From contig CP015028.1 of the NCBI GenBank assembly GCA_011455275.1, forward strand, positions 124,001 through 188,000: a DNA stretch of 64,000 bases, written 5' to 3'. The number at the start of each line of letters is the position of its first letter. The first letter of the stretch is position 1. The translations under genes were made by a program, and so were the position numbers. Below the pieces are notes generated by a model that was not told the origin of the DNA, made no database searches, and saw nothing but the letters and a program-made list of their open reading frames with translations. This DNA is from Pasteurellaceae bacterium Orientalotternb1. Lineage in GTDB: Bacteria > Pseudomonadota > Gammaproteobacteria > Enterobacterales > Pasteurellaceae. This document shows positions 11,292 to 19,937 of the stretch, one piece after another.

Positions 11292-11875
11292 TGAAACTTT
11301 TCGGTACAATTTATGACAAAACGATGCAGTGGGCAAAACATAAATATGCGGCTGCGTGGTTGGCATTTGTCAGTTTTATTGAGGCGATTTTCTTCCCTAT
11401 TCCGCCCGATGTGATGTTGATTCCGATGTCGATGAGCAAACCACACCATGCAATGCGTTATGCGGTTTACACCACCATAGCATCTGTACTCGGCGGCATT
11501 ATCGGTTATGCCGTTGGCTATTTTGCCTTTGATTGGGTGAAAGACATTATCACCGATTGGGGAATGCAAGCTAATTTCGATAAAGCAATGCACTGGTTTG
11601 AAACGTGGGGCGTGGCAATTGTGTTTTTAGCGGGTTTTTCACCGATTCCATATAAAATCTTTACAATTTGTGCAGGCGTAATGCAAATGGCATTCTTGCC
11701 CTTTATTGTCACGGCTGCAATTTCCCGTTTTGCTCGCTTCCTTCTTGTGGCAAAATTGTCCGCTTGGGGTGGCGAAAAATATGCGGATAAAATTCGACGC
11801 TCAATTGAACTTATTGGCTGGGGTACGGTGGTCATTGCGATCGTTGCCTACTTGATTTATCAATTACTCAACTAA
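11291..11875 (+). CDS. yqaA: YqaA / DedA-like (SNARE-associated) inner-membrane protein
   Basis: A 194-aa polytopic membrane protein of the VTT/DedA superfamily, YqaA branch, likely involved in lipid or envelope homeostasis. Hydrophobic segments lie near residues 20-45, 55-80, 105-150 and 170-192. The motifs EAIFFPIPPDVMLIP and FLAGFSPIPYKIFTICAG are typical. It is translationally coupled to surE. The exact substrate is unknown. Confidence 0.85.
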   Translation: MKLFGTIYDKTMQWAKHKYAAAWLAFVSFIEAIFFPIPPDVMLIPMSMSKPHHAMRYAVYTTIASVLGGIIGYAVGYFAFDWVKDIITDWGMQANFDKAMHWFETWGVAIVFLAGFSPIPYKIFTICAGVMQMAFLPFIVTAAISRFARFLLVAKLSAWGGEKYADKIRRSIELIGWGTVVIAIVAYLIYQLLN

Positions 11876-11905
11876 TATTCGATTATATTCAACTAAGGAA
11901 CCATT

Positions 11906-12436
11906 ATGAAAAAGTCATTCTTATTTTTACCTGTTATCGCATTAGGATTAAGTGCTTGTTCAAACACACCTTCAGAACAAGGGACTGCAGCAGATGTGAC
12001 TAGCGTTGCAATGCCAGATTGGCAAAGCACAAGCGTGCAATCGGCTGAAATGCCAAGTTCTATGAATCAGCCAACTTATCAGCCACAGACGCAAACACCA
12101 ATGCAGCCACCAGTACCAACTCAACCGCAATACCAACCACAAGCAGCACCTGTAAATGTACAACCTGTGGCACAACCAACTTATCAGCAAAACACAATGA
12201 GTGCATCTACAGAAGCTATCGGCAACTGCCAAGTGGTGCGTGATAGCAACAACACACCTGTTTATGCTCAAATCCAAAAAGGCTGCTATACCGATTCTTC
12301 TTATACCGTAGGCAAATATGATACCGTCTTTTTAATTGCCTATCTTTCAGGTAAAAATGTGTCTGAAATTGCCGCTTTGAATAACTTAACCCAACCTTAT
12401 CAATTAAGAATGGGTCAAATTTTGCGTTTAAAATAA
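11906..12436 (+). CDS. LysM-domain lipoprotein, NlpD paralogue without peptidase domain
   Basis: A 176-aa predicted outer-membrane lipoprotein. Signal MKKSFLFLPVIALGLSAC has a lipobox Cys at residue 18. A Pro/Gln/Thr-rich linker (about residues 40-105) leads to one LysM domain (YTVGKYDTVFLIAYLSGKN...) at the carboxy end. It matches the amino half of the next gene in layout and sequence (DRDxxNxPVYxQIxKGxY-type region, LNNLxxPYQLxxGQ) but lacks the M23 domain, so it is probably a tandem duplicate. Two Cys (GNCQVV, KGCYTD) could form a disulphide. Likely role: peptidoglycan-binding partner or modulator of NlpD. Confidence 0.8.
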   Translation: MKKSFLFLPVIALGLSACSNTPSEQGTAADVTSVAMPDWQSTSVQSAEMPSSMNQPTYQPQTQTPMQPPVPTQPQYQPQAAPVNVQPVAQPTYQQNTMSASTEAIGNCQVVRDSNNTPVYAQIQKGCYTDSSYTVGKYDTVFLIAYLSGKNVSEIAALNNLTQPYQLRMGQILRLK

Positions 12437-12450
12437 TCAAAGGATAACCA

Positions 12451-13662
12451 ATGCAAAAATCGCTTTTTTTACTACCACTTGCCGCCGTAGTTTTAACGGC
12501 TTGTAGTACAAACTCCCCTGCTCCCGTTGTGAATGCAGATGGTTCAGAATTGAGTCCTGGCATTATGCAGCCTGTGGCAGGCACAGGGGCGGTGACACCT
12601 AGTTATGGTTGGCAAACTGACGTGCAATCAGCACCGATGCCACACACAATGAACCAACCAAACTATACTCCGCCAGTACAGCCTACGTATCATCCAACTG
12701 TCCCTACTCCACAACCTGTAGTGACCGCACCTACGCCAGCACCTATGCCAAAGCCAACCGCCAAAACAACGCCTGCGGCTAAAAAACCTGTATCGCAAGA
12801 TTTCACTATTCCACGTGATGAAAAAAATGCCCCGATTTACAGTCAAATCGACAAAGGTTTCTATAACGGCGACACTTACACCGTGCGTAAAGGCGATACG
12901 ATGTTCTTAATCGCTTATATTGCGGGCAAAGACGTAAAAGAAATCGCCAAATTGAATAATTTGAACGAGCCTTATCAACTCCATATTGGGCAGAAAATCA
13001 AATTAGGCAATCCAGATCCAACCCAAACTGCGGCAACCGCTCCTGCAGTATCCACACCAACGACACCAAAACCAGTCGAGCCACAAGTGACTTATACACA
13101 AGCACCAAACGGCACCGCATTTGGTTCTGATGGTACAGTAACTGGTCCAATTAAAGCAGGTGCAGGAACTGCTGCTCCACCACGTCAAACACAAGGCGTC
13201 ACCGCAACGGTTGGCACACCGCAGCCAACGATCACGGCAACGGCAGGTTCTGTTCAAGCTACGACACCAACACAAGCTCCAGCTGCATCTTCTGTGAAAT
13301 GGCAATGGCCGACAGATGGACGAGTCGTCTCAAGTTTCTCATCTGCTGAAGGGGGTAACAAAGGGATTGATATTGCGGGCAACAAAGGGCAACCCGTCAA
13401 AGCGGCAGCCGCAGGTAAAGTGGTTTACGCAGGCAATGCCTTGCAAGGCTACGGTAACTTAATCATCATCAAACATAATGACGATTTCTTGAGTGCCTAC
13501 GCCCACAACGATAGCATCAAAGTTGATGAACAAGATAACGTCAGTGCGGGCGAAACCATTGCAACACTGGGCAGCACGGGTACTAACAGCAATAAATTGC
13601 ACTTTGAAATTCGCTATCACGGCAAATCTGTCGATCCTGCACGTTACTTGCCAAGACGCTAA
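12451..13662 (+). CDS. nlpD: Murein hydrolase activator NlpD (LppB)
   Basis: A 403-aa lipoprotein: lipobox LTAC near residue 18, Pro/Thr-rich linker, LysM domain (about residues 145-190), second low-complexity linker, and a carboxy-terminal M23/LytM domain (from about residue 285). The M23 domain is degenerate: the usual HxxxD metal site is replaced by KGIDIAG. This fits NlpD acting as an amidase activator rather than an enzyme. Position downstream of surE is conserved; the rpoS gene found next in enterics is absent here, as is usual in Pasteurellaceae. Confidence 0.92.
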   Translation: MQKSLFLLPLAAVVLTACSTNSPAPVVNADGSELSPGIMQPVAGTGAVTPSYGWQTDVQSAPMPHTMNQPNYTPPVQPTYHPTVPTPQPVVTAPTPAPMPKPTAKTTPAAKKPVSQDFTIPRDEKNAPIYSQIDKGFYNGDTYTVRKGDTMFLIAYIAGKDVKEIAKLNNLNEPYQLHIGQKIKLGNPDPTQTAATAPAVSTPTTPKPVEPQVTYTQAPNGTAFGSDGTVTGPIKAGAGTAAPPRQTQGVTATVGTPQPTITATAGSVQATTPTQAPAASSVKWQWPTDGRVVSSFSSAEGGNKGIDIAGNKGQPVKAAAAGKVVYAGNALQGYGNLIIIKHNDDFLSAYAHNDSIKVDEQDNVSAGETIATLGSTGTNSNKLHFEIRYHGKSVDPARYLPRR

Positions 13663-13684
13663 TTTGCAAAAAATTAGCAGAATC

Positions 13685-13718
13685 TGACCGCTTGTAGCCT
13701 TACAAGCGGTCACTTTTT
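13685..13718 (+). terminator. Terminator made of two inverted uptake sequences
   Basis: TGACCGCTTGTA (13685-13696), a GCCT loop, TACAAGCGGTCA (13701-13712), then CTTTTT. It is a perfect 12-bp stem built from two complete uptake sequences with a T tract, right after nlpD. Confidence 0.85.
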
Positions 13719-13733
13719 AAGGAAATTTTACCT

Positions 13734-14312
13734 ATGACAACCCGTTGTAGCTGGGCTGGCGACAGCCAAATTTACATCGACTATCACGATAATGAATGGG
13801 GCAAACCTGAATTTGACAGCCGCAAATTGTTCGAAAAAATGTGTTTGGAAGGGCAACAAGCAGGGCTGTCTTGGATCACCGTACTGAAAAAACGTGAAAC
13901 CTATCGCCAAGCCTTCCATCAATTTTCGCCCGAAAAAATTGCGGCAATGACGGAAACCGATCTTGACCAACTAATGCAAAATGCTGGACTGATCCGCCAC
14001 CGAGCAAAACTGGCAGCCATTGTAAAAAACGCCAAAGCCTATCTTGCGATGCAAGCCAACGGCGAGGATTTTAGCCAATTCATTTGGGCATTTGTTGGCG
14101 GGCGACCGCAAATCAACGATGTGCCAGCAATGAGTGCGATTGCCACCAAAACAGACACCTCTAAAGTGATGTCAAAGGCGTTGAAGAAAAGGGGCTTCGT
14201 GTTCGTCGGGGAAACCACTTGCTACGCATTTATGCAGTCAATGGGCTTGGTGGACGACCATTTAAATCACTGTTTTTGTAAAACCCATTTGCAAAAAAAT
14301 GAACGCATCTGA
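13734..14312 (+). CDS. tag: DNA-3-methyladenine glycosylase I
   Basis: Removes 3-methyladenine from DNA; 192 aa, family length. Zinc-site residues are present at the amino end (TTRCSWAG) and in DDHLNHCFCKTH near the end; QQAGLSWITVLKKRE is the conserved helix. The start has AAGG 12 bases upstream. The last 14 bases overlap the following gene. An uptake sequence sits in the overlap. Confidence 0.95.
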   Translation: MTTRCSWAGDSQIYIDYHDNEWGKPEFDSRKLFEKMCLEGQQAGLSWITVLKKRETYRQAFHQFSPEKIAAMTETDLDQLMQNAGLIRHRAKLAAIVKNAKAYLAMQANGEDFSQFIWAFVGGRPQINDVPAMSAIATKTDTSKVMSKALKKRGFVFVGETTCYAFMQSMGLVDDHLNHCFCKTHLQKNERI

Positions 14313-15039
14313 CCGCTTGCTTGTCCTTTTTGCCCATCACGATGAATTTCTGCCTGCAGAATTTCACGATTTTCCCACGCCACAAAATAAGCCTATTTCA
14401 CAACTTTCAGAACGCCAATGGCGGAAATGGAAAAGCCAGCGAATGGCCTATTTTTTATTAGATCAAATATTTGAACAATATGCTTTAGATAAAACATTAT
14501 TAAAAAAAATATTACGTACAAAAAGTGGCAGACCTTATATTATTTCTGATCAAATAGATTTTAATATTAGTCATTCGGGCGAGTGGGTTGCAATTATTTT
14601 TGCCATAAATAAAAATAAAAAAGTGGTTGGCATTGATATTGAACACCCACAAAAAACAAGACGATATTTAGACTTATTGGCATATTACGCTACACCACAA
14701 GAAATAATTGAAATTCAAAATAAGAATATATTTCCACCATTAAACAACATTGAATCACGTTTTTATTTAAGTTGGTGTTTACGTGAAGCCGTTTTAAAAT
14801 CTCAAGGTGTGGGCATTATTAAATTATCGGAAGTTAAACACTCTCTGAGTGAGCAAACTATTTACTCAAGCTATTGCCCAACGGGCAAGCTCTGTTTTCA
14901 CGCTAACTTACCGTTTTACTTAGCTTATTTCTTTGAGCAATCTCCCGACACCGTACAGTTACCGCCTATTTTTCAATGGAAAAATAAGCAATGCTATTTA
15001 ATTGAACACCCCCCCACTCTTATTTATCAAGTTAATTAA
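14299..15039 (+). CDS. 4'-phosphopantetheinyl transferase superfamily protein
   Basis: A 246-aa Sfp/AcpT-like protein that would attach phosphopantetheine to a carrier protein. The two signature regions are present: VVGIDIEHP (Mg-binding Asp) and WCLREAVLKSQGVGI, where Arg replaces the more usual Lys in W(S)xKEAxxK. No polyketide or peptide synthetase lies in the window, so its carrier may be ACP itself or lie elsewhere. It overlaps tag by 14 bases. The centre is more AT-rich than tag or nudF. A C7 run (15009-15015) lies near the end, but slippage would change only the last few residues. Confidence 0.82.
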   Translation: MNASDRLLVLFAHHDEFLPAEFHDFPTPQNKPISQLSERQWRKWKSQRMAYFLLDQIFEQYALDKTLLKKILRTKSGRPYIISDQIDFNISHSGEWVAIIFAINKNKKVVGIDIEHPQKTRRYLDLLAYYATPQEIIEIQNKNIFPPLNNIESRFYLSWCLREAVLKSQGVGIIKLSEVKHSLSEQTIYSSYCPTGKLCFHANLPFYLAYFFEQSPDTVQLPPIFQWKNKQCYLIEHPPTLIYQVN

Positions 15040-15052
15040 GAAGGAAAATATT

Positions 15053-15670
15053 ATGAGCCACATTCATCAATTTTCACAAGAAGATCTCCAAATTCTTCGC
15101 GAAGAAACCGTGTATAAAGGTCACTTTCAACTCCAAAAAATCGTCTTCCGCCATAAGTTATTTTCTGGAGAAATGAGTGGCGAAGTAACACGAGAGTTAC
15201 TGATTAAAGGTGCTGCCGCTGCGGTGATTGCTTACGATCCTGTTCGTGATGCGGTGGTGTTGGTTGAACAAGTTCGTATCGGTGCTTACGATCCTCACGC
15301 AAGCCATTCTCCTTGGTTAGTAGAACTGATTGCAGGTATGGTTGATGAAGGTGAGTCGCCAGAAGAAGTTGCTATTCGAGAAAGCCAAGAAGAAGCAGGA
15401 TTGACCATCAGCAACCTGCAACACGCCGTCAGCGTATGGGACAGCCCAGGTGGTACAGTAGAACGTTTGCACCTATTTTTAGGCTTAGTCGATAGCTCAC
15501 AAGTCGGCGGAATTTATGGTTTAGCAGAAGAAAACGAAGACATTTTAGTCCACGTTGTTAGCCGTTCGCAGGCGTATCAATGGGTTGAAGAAGGTAAAAT
15601 TGATAATGTGATTGCCGTTGTTGGCTTACAGTGGTTACAGCTTAATTATCAACATTATATTCAAAAATAA
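15053..15670 (+). CDS. nudF: ADP-ribose pyrophosphatase NudF
   Basis: Nudix hydrolase, ADP-ribose to AMP plus ribose 5-phosphate; 205 aa. The Nudix box runs from G(E)SPEEVAIRESQEEAG (pattern GX5EX7REUXEEXGU), and SPGGTVERLHLFLG is the family-specific ADP-ribose region. The start at 15053 (MSHIHQF) has AAGGA 8 bases upstream; a longer reading from 15002 lies inside the previous gene. It follows the transferase gene closely. Confidence 0.93.
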   Translation: MSHIHQFSQEDLQILREETVYKGHFQLQKIVFRHKLFSGEMSGEVTRELLIKGAAAAVIAYDPVRDAVVLVEQVRIGAYDPHASHSPWLVELIAGMVDEGESPEEVAIRESQEEAGLTISNLQHAVSVWDSPGGTVERLHLFLGLVDSSQVGGIYGLAEENEDILVHVVSRSQAYQWVEEGKIDNVIAVVGLQWLQLNYQHYIQK

Positions 15671-15747
15671 TGCCGTTAAAGTTAAGTCAAAAAACTTTAT
15701 TTAATGTAATAAAGCACAATTAAAGTGCAAAGAAAATACAATATGCG

Positions 15748-15753
15748 TATAAT
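15748..15753 (+). promoter_or_regulatory. Possible -10 element of the surface lipoprotein gene
   Basis: TATAAT lies 40 bases before the start codon of the lipoprotein gene. No good -35 hexamer sits at 16-18 bp, so this is tentative. Confidence 0.3.
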
Positions 15754-15792
15754 TACGCCCGCTTAAACTATTCATTCAATGCGAGGGTTATT

Positions 15793-17154
15793 ATGAAACA
15801 TATTCTTAAATTTTCATTAACATTATTATCAGTTTCTGTATTGGCTGCTTGTGGTGGTGGCGGTGGTTCGAGTAAAAATGGCGATGCCGTAGGAAAGCAT
15901 TTAAATAATGCAAATCACAGTAATCTTACATTTAGTGAACAACTCCAAAAAACAAACCAAGCAACACAATTAGCGAATAATGCTTCTGTTGAGGCAGAAA
16001 AAGGCTATCAAAAAGCCCTGCAACAATCCAAAGTAGCACGTCAAGCTTTCTCAAATCCAATGAAAAATAGAAGTGACCTTGACTACGCAAATGCTGCAAA
16101 AACCGCCGCAGAAACAGAAAAAAACAACGTCAAAGCAAAACTTGAAGAAGCAAAAGCACTTGTCACTCTCGCACAAAAACACTACGATGCTGCTGAAAAG
16201 CAAGTTAGAAAAGCACAACAAGAGGCTATTAATGCTACAAAAGTCGCACAACAACACAATCAAAACACTCTCCCTATTGTTCAAAACTTGACTCCTGAAC
16301 AAAAAAGCCTTCTTGAAGCATCTCGTACATTATCGAGTGAAGAGATCAACAAGAAAGTGGAAGAAACGAAACGTGTAGCAACTGAAATGTCGAGCCAACT
16401 TGCATTGGCTGCCAGAGCTCTCTCAAAAGCCCAACAAGCACAAGCAGAAATCGCTCAGCACCTTAATAATACGAACGATCCTATTGCTGCAAATCTTAAA
16501 TCAACGAACTTGGTGAACCCTAAAGTGCTTCGTGAATCAGAACAATCCCTTAAAGAGAGTAAAACCCTTCACATCGGTATTCACGAAATCAGTTTAGCCG
16601 ATGAAAATTTTGGTTATTTCACTAAAGATATTGAAAACAAGCAGCTTAAAGTTTATAACCTTGGTTATTCAGGTGTGGGCTATGTATTATCTAAAAATGC
16701 TCAAACGGATGAATATGGTCAATTACTTCATAATGTTGTTGAACGCCATAAAATTGGTGAAACAGCTAACCTACCGACAGAAGGAACCTTTACTTATTAT
16801 GGTCAATCTTTTGGAGCAAAAACTGATGGTGTATTGATGTTAAAAGCAGACTTTGGGAACAAAAAAGTGGAGGGGACTGTAACCGAACGTCGTTTAACGG
16901 ATACCAAACAAGCTCTTAGCGACATTACTCTCCAGCAGACCGATATCGGTGGCGGCAAAAATCATTTTGAAGGTATTGCAAGCTACAAAACAGGTAATAT
17001 CAATGTGACAGGTCGCTATGAAGGTAACTTCAAAAGCAACTTTGAAAAACTAGAAGCCCAAGAAGTGGTCGGTTATATCTTTGATGGCAAAAACCACTTC
17101 TATGAAGGTTTTGCCGGTAAAGCGGAAGTCAATGAAAGCCTCTTAGGTAACTAA
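15793..17154 (+). CDS. Coiled-coil lipoprotein with C-terminal barrel, likely surface-exposed (Slam-substrate type)
   Basis: A 453-aa lipoprotein. Signal peptide with lipobox LAAC (Cys near residue 20) and then GGGGGSS. Residues about 40-235 are Ala/Lys/Glu/Gln-rich heptads, a long coiled coil. The carboxy 190 residues are Gly-rich beta strands (DIGGGKNHFEGIASYK, NINVTGRYEGNF) and resemble the small barrel of TbpB / factor-H-binding-protein-like surface lipoproteins exported by Slam. A Gly/Ser stretch after the Cys is common in such lipoproteins. No Slam gene is in the window. The ligand is unknown. It is monocistronic, with its own terminator. Confidence 0.72.
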   Translation: MKHILKFSLTLLSVSVLAACGGGGGSSKNGDAVGKHLNNANHSNLTFSEQLQKTNQATQLANNASVEAEKGYQKALQQSKVARQAFSNPMKNRSDLDYANAAKTAAETEKNNVKAKLEEAKALVTLAQKHYDAAEKQVRKAQQEAINATKVAQQHNQNTLPIVQNLTPEQKSLLEASRTLSSEEINKKVEETKRVATEMSSQLALAARALSKAQQAQAEIAQHLNNTNDPIAANLKSTNLVNPKVLRESEQSLKESKTLHIGIHEISLADENFGYFTKDIENKQLKVYNLGYSGVGYVLSKNAQTDEYGQLLHNVVERHKIGETANLPTEGTFTYYGQSFGAKTDGVLMLKADFGNKKVEGTVTERRLTDTKQALSDITLQQTDIGGGKNHFEGIASYKTGNINVTGRYEGNFKSNFEKLEAQEVVGYIFDGKNHFYEGFAGKAEVNESLLGN

Positions 17155-17165
17155 TTCCTTTTTGA

Positions 17166-17199
17166 AATAACCCATCATCGTTTTGATGGGTTATTTTTT
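17166..17199 (+). terminator. Rho-independent terminator after the lipoprotein
   Basis: AATAACCCATCA (17166-17177), a six-base loop, TGATGGGTTATT, then TTTT: a 12-bp stem directly after the lipoprotein stop. Confidence 0.9.
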
Positions 17200-17201
17200 G
17201 C

Positions 17202-17813
17202 TTAGGGTTCATCTCTTACAAACGTTGCGGCTTCAGCAATTAAGTCATCACCTGAGCATTGCCCTGTGTAAAGCTCAAATTGTTCTACTGCTTGCAGCAC
17301 AATTACTTCTGCCCCTGAAATCGTCTGTTTACCGTGTTGTTCCGCATAGCGAATAAATGGGTGTCGGCAGGTAATGCCACGATATCAAATGCGGTGTGAG
17401 CTTGTTCAATCATTGCGGTTGGGAAGGCTAATTCATCGGCTTCTTCTGCCCCTGCCATACCGATTGGGGTGACATTCACTAAAATCTCTGCTTGCTGATC
17501 TTCAAGGCTGGAAATATATTCGTAACCGTACAACTTCGCTAAGTAACCGCCCGTTTCGGCATTGCGAGCAAACACTTTCAACCTGCTAAACCCTGCATTT
17601 TTAAAGGCGGCAACTACGGCTTTTGCCATACTGCCACTGCCGTGGACAATCACACAAGCGGTCGGATCCAGCTGATATTTTGCAATTAGCTTAGCAATCG
17701 CAATGTAGTCGGTGTTGTAGGCTTTCAGGTAGCCATCGGTATTCACGATGGTATTGACCGATTCAATCGCCGCAGCCGATGAGGTGATCTCGTCCAAAAA
17801 CGTTATTGATCAT
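17202..17813 (-). pseudogene. Shikimate dehydrogenase-like protein (HI0607 type), broken
   Basis: Remains of an AroE-family paralogue like H. influenzae HI0607 (about 270 aa when intact). The start ATG at 17813 has AGGA upstream and encodes MINN. The reading then jumps to FLDEITSSAAAIESVNTIVN, so about 80 codons of the substrate-binding domain are deleted. The NAD-binding part is present (VIVHGSGSMAKAVVAA). A second lesion lies near 17360: the frame ends at 17303, but PFIRYAEQHGKQTISG continues in another frame to a stop at 17202. A missing C in a short C run would explain it. The gene cannot make an active enzyme. Confidence 0.85.
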
Positions 17814-17836
17814 TTTGCTTTCCTGCTTTCAATAAA

Positions 17837-17884
17837 AAAGCGGTCACTGATTTGCAAATTTTTGCAAGGAAGTGACCGCTTGTA
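17837..17884 (-). terminator. Inverted uptake-sequence pair between hldD and the broken gene
   Basis: AAGCGGTCACT and AGTGACCGCTTGT face each other across about 22 bases, just after the hldD stop. Probable hldD terminator. Confidence 0.55.
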
Positions 17885-17886
17885 AG

Positions 17887-18813
17887 CTATCGATTCAACC
17901 ACTGCATATAGGCTTTGGTGCCTTCTGCGACCGTTTTGAATGGTGCTTTGTAGCCTGCCGCACGCAGTTTGGTGAGATCCGCTTGGGTGAACGTTTGGTA
18001 GCGAGATTTCAGGTGATCTGGGAACGGAATGGTTTCAATTTCGCCTTTTTGGTGGAAATCGATCACCGCTTCCGCCACGGCTCGGAAAGACTCCGCATTG
18101 CCTGAACCTAAATTGTAGATGCCCGAAATGCCGTTCTGCCACGCCCAAATATTTACTTTCGCCACGTCTTCCACATAAACAAAATCACGCAGGAAAGTTT
18201 CGCTACCCGCAAACAGTTTTGGGTTTTCGCCGTTGAGAATTTGACCGTTTAAATGGAAGGCGACACTCGCCATTGAGCCTTTGTGCTGCTCACGTGGGCC
18301 ATACACATTGAAATATTTAAAGCCGCACACGGGTGATTCCGCTTCTGGCAAAATTTGGCGAACATATTCGTCAAACAAGAACTTGGAATAGCCGTACACA
18401 TTGAGCGGCTGCTCAAAACGGCGTTCTTCGATGAAGTTATCTGAACGACCGCCATAGGTTGCGGCACTAGACGCATAGAAAAATGGAATTTGGCGATCCA
18501 AGCAGAAATGCAACAACTCTTTGGAATATTCGTAGTTGTTTTGCATCATATATTTGCCGTCCCATTCGGTCGTTGCCGAGCAAGCCCCTTCGTGGAATAC
18601 CGCATCAATTGGACCGAAATCATCGCCCGCAATAACCGAGGCAATAAAATCTTCTTTGTCGCAATAATCTGCGATGTCTAAATCAACTAAATTGATGAAT
18701 TTCTCACCATTTTTGAGATTATCCACCACTAAAATATCTTTTCTACCGAGTTCGTTTAAGGCTTTCACGATATTGCTACCGATAAACCCTGCCCCACCTG
18801 TTACGATAATCAT
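17887..18813 (-). CDS. hldD: ADP-L-glycero-D-manno-heptose 6-epimerase
   Basis: Last step of ADP-heptose synthesis for the lipopolysaccharide inner core; 308 aa, full length. The Rossmann motif [10 protein letters not shown] is at the amino end, YGYSKFLFD holds the Tyr-Lys catalytic pair, and [17 protein letters not shown] is diagnostic. It stands alone between the broken gene and the RlpA-like gene. Confidence 0.96.
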   Translation of the reverse strand: MIIVTGGAGFIGSNIVKALNELGRKDILVVDNLKNGEKFINLVDLDIADYCDKEDFIASVIAGDDFGPIDAVFHEGACSATTEWDGKYMMQNNYEYSKELLHFCLDRQIPFFYASSAATYGGRSDNFIEERRFEQPLNVYGYSKFLFDEYVRQILPEAESPVCGFKYFNVYGPREQHKGSMASVAFHLNGQILNGENPKLFAGSETFLRDFVYVEDVAKVNIWAWQNGISGIYNLGSGNAESFRAVAEAVIDFHQKGEIETIPFPDHLKSRYQTFTQADLTKLRAAGYKAPFKTVAEGTKAYMQWLNR

Positions 18814-18889
18814 AATGCTTCCTTATTCTGTGAAATAAAAACGAGTAAAGTCTAGCAGATTTCAACTGCTCTGTTGAGATAATCAAGGC

Positions 18890-19315
18890 TTATGGGGCGG
18901 GAACAACTTCAATGTCTACTTTACCAACGCCCTTGCCGATGAGATGTAACTTAGCGGCAGCCGCTTTGGACAGATCAATCACCCGCCCTTTAATGAATGG
19001 CCCACGGTCATTGATTTTGACCACAACACTCTGCCCGTTCCACAACGCAGTGACTTTAACATAAGTGCCAAAAGGCAGCGTTCTGTGTGCTGCGGTTAGT
19101 TTTTTATTATGGAAAATGTCCCCACTGGCGGTGCGACGCCCATTGAATTTATCACTATAAAAACTCGCCATACCCGTTTCTGTTGCAGTTGCAGCTGGGG
19201 AATGGCTCACAGCCGTTTTGTGCTTGACACTCGCCGCAAAATTCTCCGTGGTTGTGCTACATCCAACCAACAACAAAGTGCAGCATAAGGCAATCAAATA
19301 GTGAAATCGAAACAT
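18890..19315 (-). CDS. Short RlpA-like double-psi beta-barrel lipoprotein
   Basis: A 141-aa lipoprotein: lipobox LVGC (Cys at residue 19), short linker, then a double-psi beta-barrel as in RlpA ([55 protein letters not shown]). The conserved Asp in NDRGPF is retained. There is no SPOR domain. Family members cut or bind naked glycan strands. A second, unlinked RlpA protein lies at 31833-32456, so the cell has at least two. Confidence 0.87.
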   Translation of the reverse strand: MFRFHYLIALCCTLLLVGCSTTTENFAASVKHKTAVSHSPAATATETGMASFYSDKFNGRRTASGDIFHNKKLTAAHRTLPFGTYVKVTALWNGQSVVVKINDRGPFIKGRVIDLSKAAAAKLHLIGKGVGKVDIEVVPAP

Positions 19316-19338
19316 CGGTGGCTCCTTACAATAACGTT

Positions 19339-19851
19339 TTATTTTGCTCTGGCAATTTGCTTTTTGAGTTTGAGCATTTTGTCGCGAATGCGTTGGCGTT
19401 TAAGCTGCGAAATATGATCAACAAACAGCACGCCGTTTAGGTGGTCGATTTCGTGTTGAATACAAATCGCCAGCAAACCGTCTGCGTCTAAGGTAAACTC
19501 TTCGCCATTGCGGTTTAACGCTTTGACCGTCAATTTCTCTTTGCGTGGCACAAGGGCACGGCAACCAGGGATCGACAAACACCCTTCTTCAATGCCTGTT
19601 TCGCCTGAACTGGCGACAATTTCAGGGTTGATCAGCACGATTTGATTGGCTTTGTCGCCTTCAATATCAATCGTGATTACCCGTTTTAGCACATTCACTT
19701 GCGGTGCGGCTAAGCCAATGCCTTCGTGATCGTACATTGTTTCAAACATATCATCGATAAACTGACGCAGTTCATCGTCCACTTTTTCTACCGCTTGGCA
19801 AACTTTGGCTAAATTCTCATCGGGATAAATTAAAACGTCTAATACCGCCAT
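19339..19851 (-). CDS. def: Peptide deformylase
   Basis: Removes the formyl group from nascent proteins; 170 aa. The three metal-site motifs are present: [18 protein letters not shown] (Cys ligand) and QHEIDHLNG (HExxH). Divergent from dprA with an 86-bp gap. The fmt gene often found downstream is absent; an RlpA-like gene follows instead. Confidence 0.97.
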   Translation of the reverse strand: MAVLDVLIYPDENLAKVCQAVEKVDDELRQFIDDMFETMYDHEGIGLAAPQVNVLKRVITIDIEGDKANQIVLINPEIVASSGETGIEEGCLSIPGCRALVPRKEKLTVKALNRNGEEFTLDADGLLAICIQHEIDHLNGVLFVDHISQLKRQRIRDKMLKLKKQIARAK

Positions 19852-19937
19852 TTTTGTGATCTCTGTCGAAAAATTAAAATATTCAAGTTGGCTATTTTAG
19901 TCGTTTTATTAGGATTAGGGAAACGAAAGGAAGAAAA

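Noticed and set aside
11267..11593. 108-codon minus-strand frame over the yqaA start
   Set aside because: Shadow of a well-supported membrane protein gene; composition and lack of start signals argue against it.
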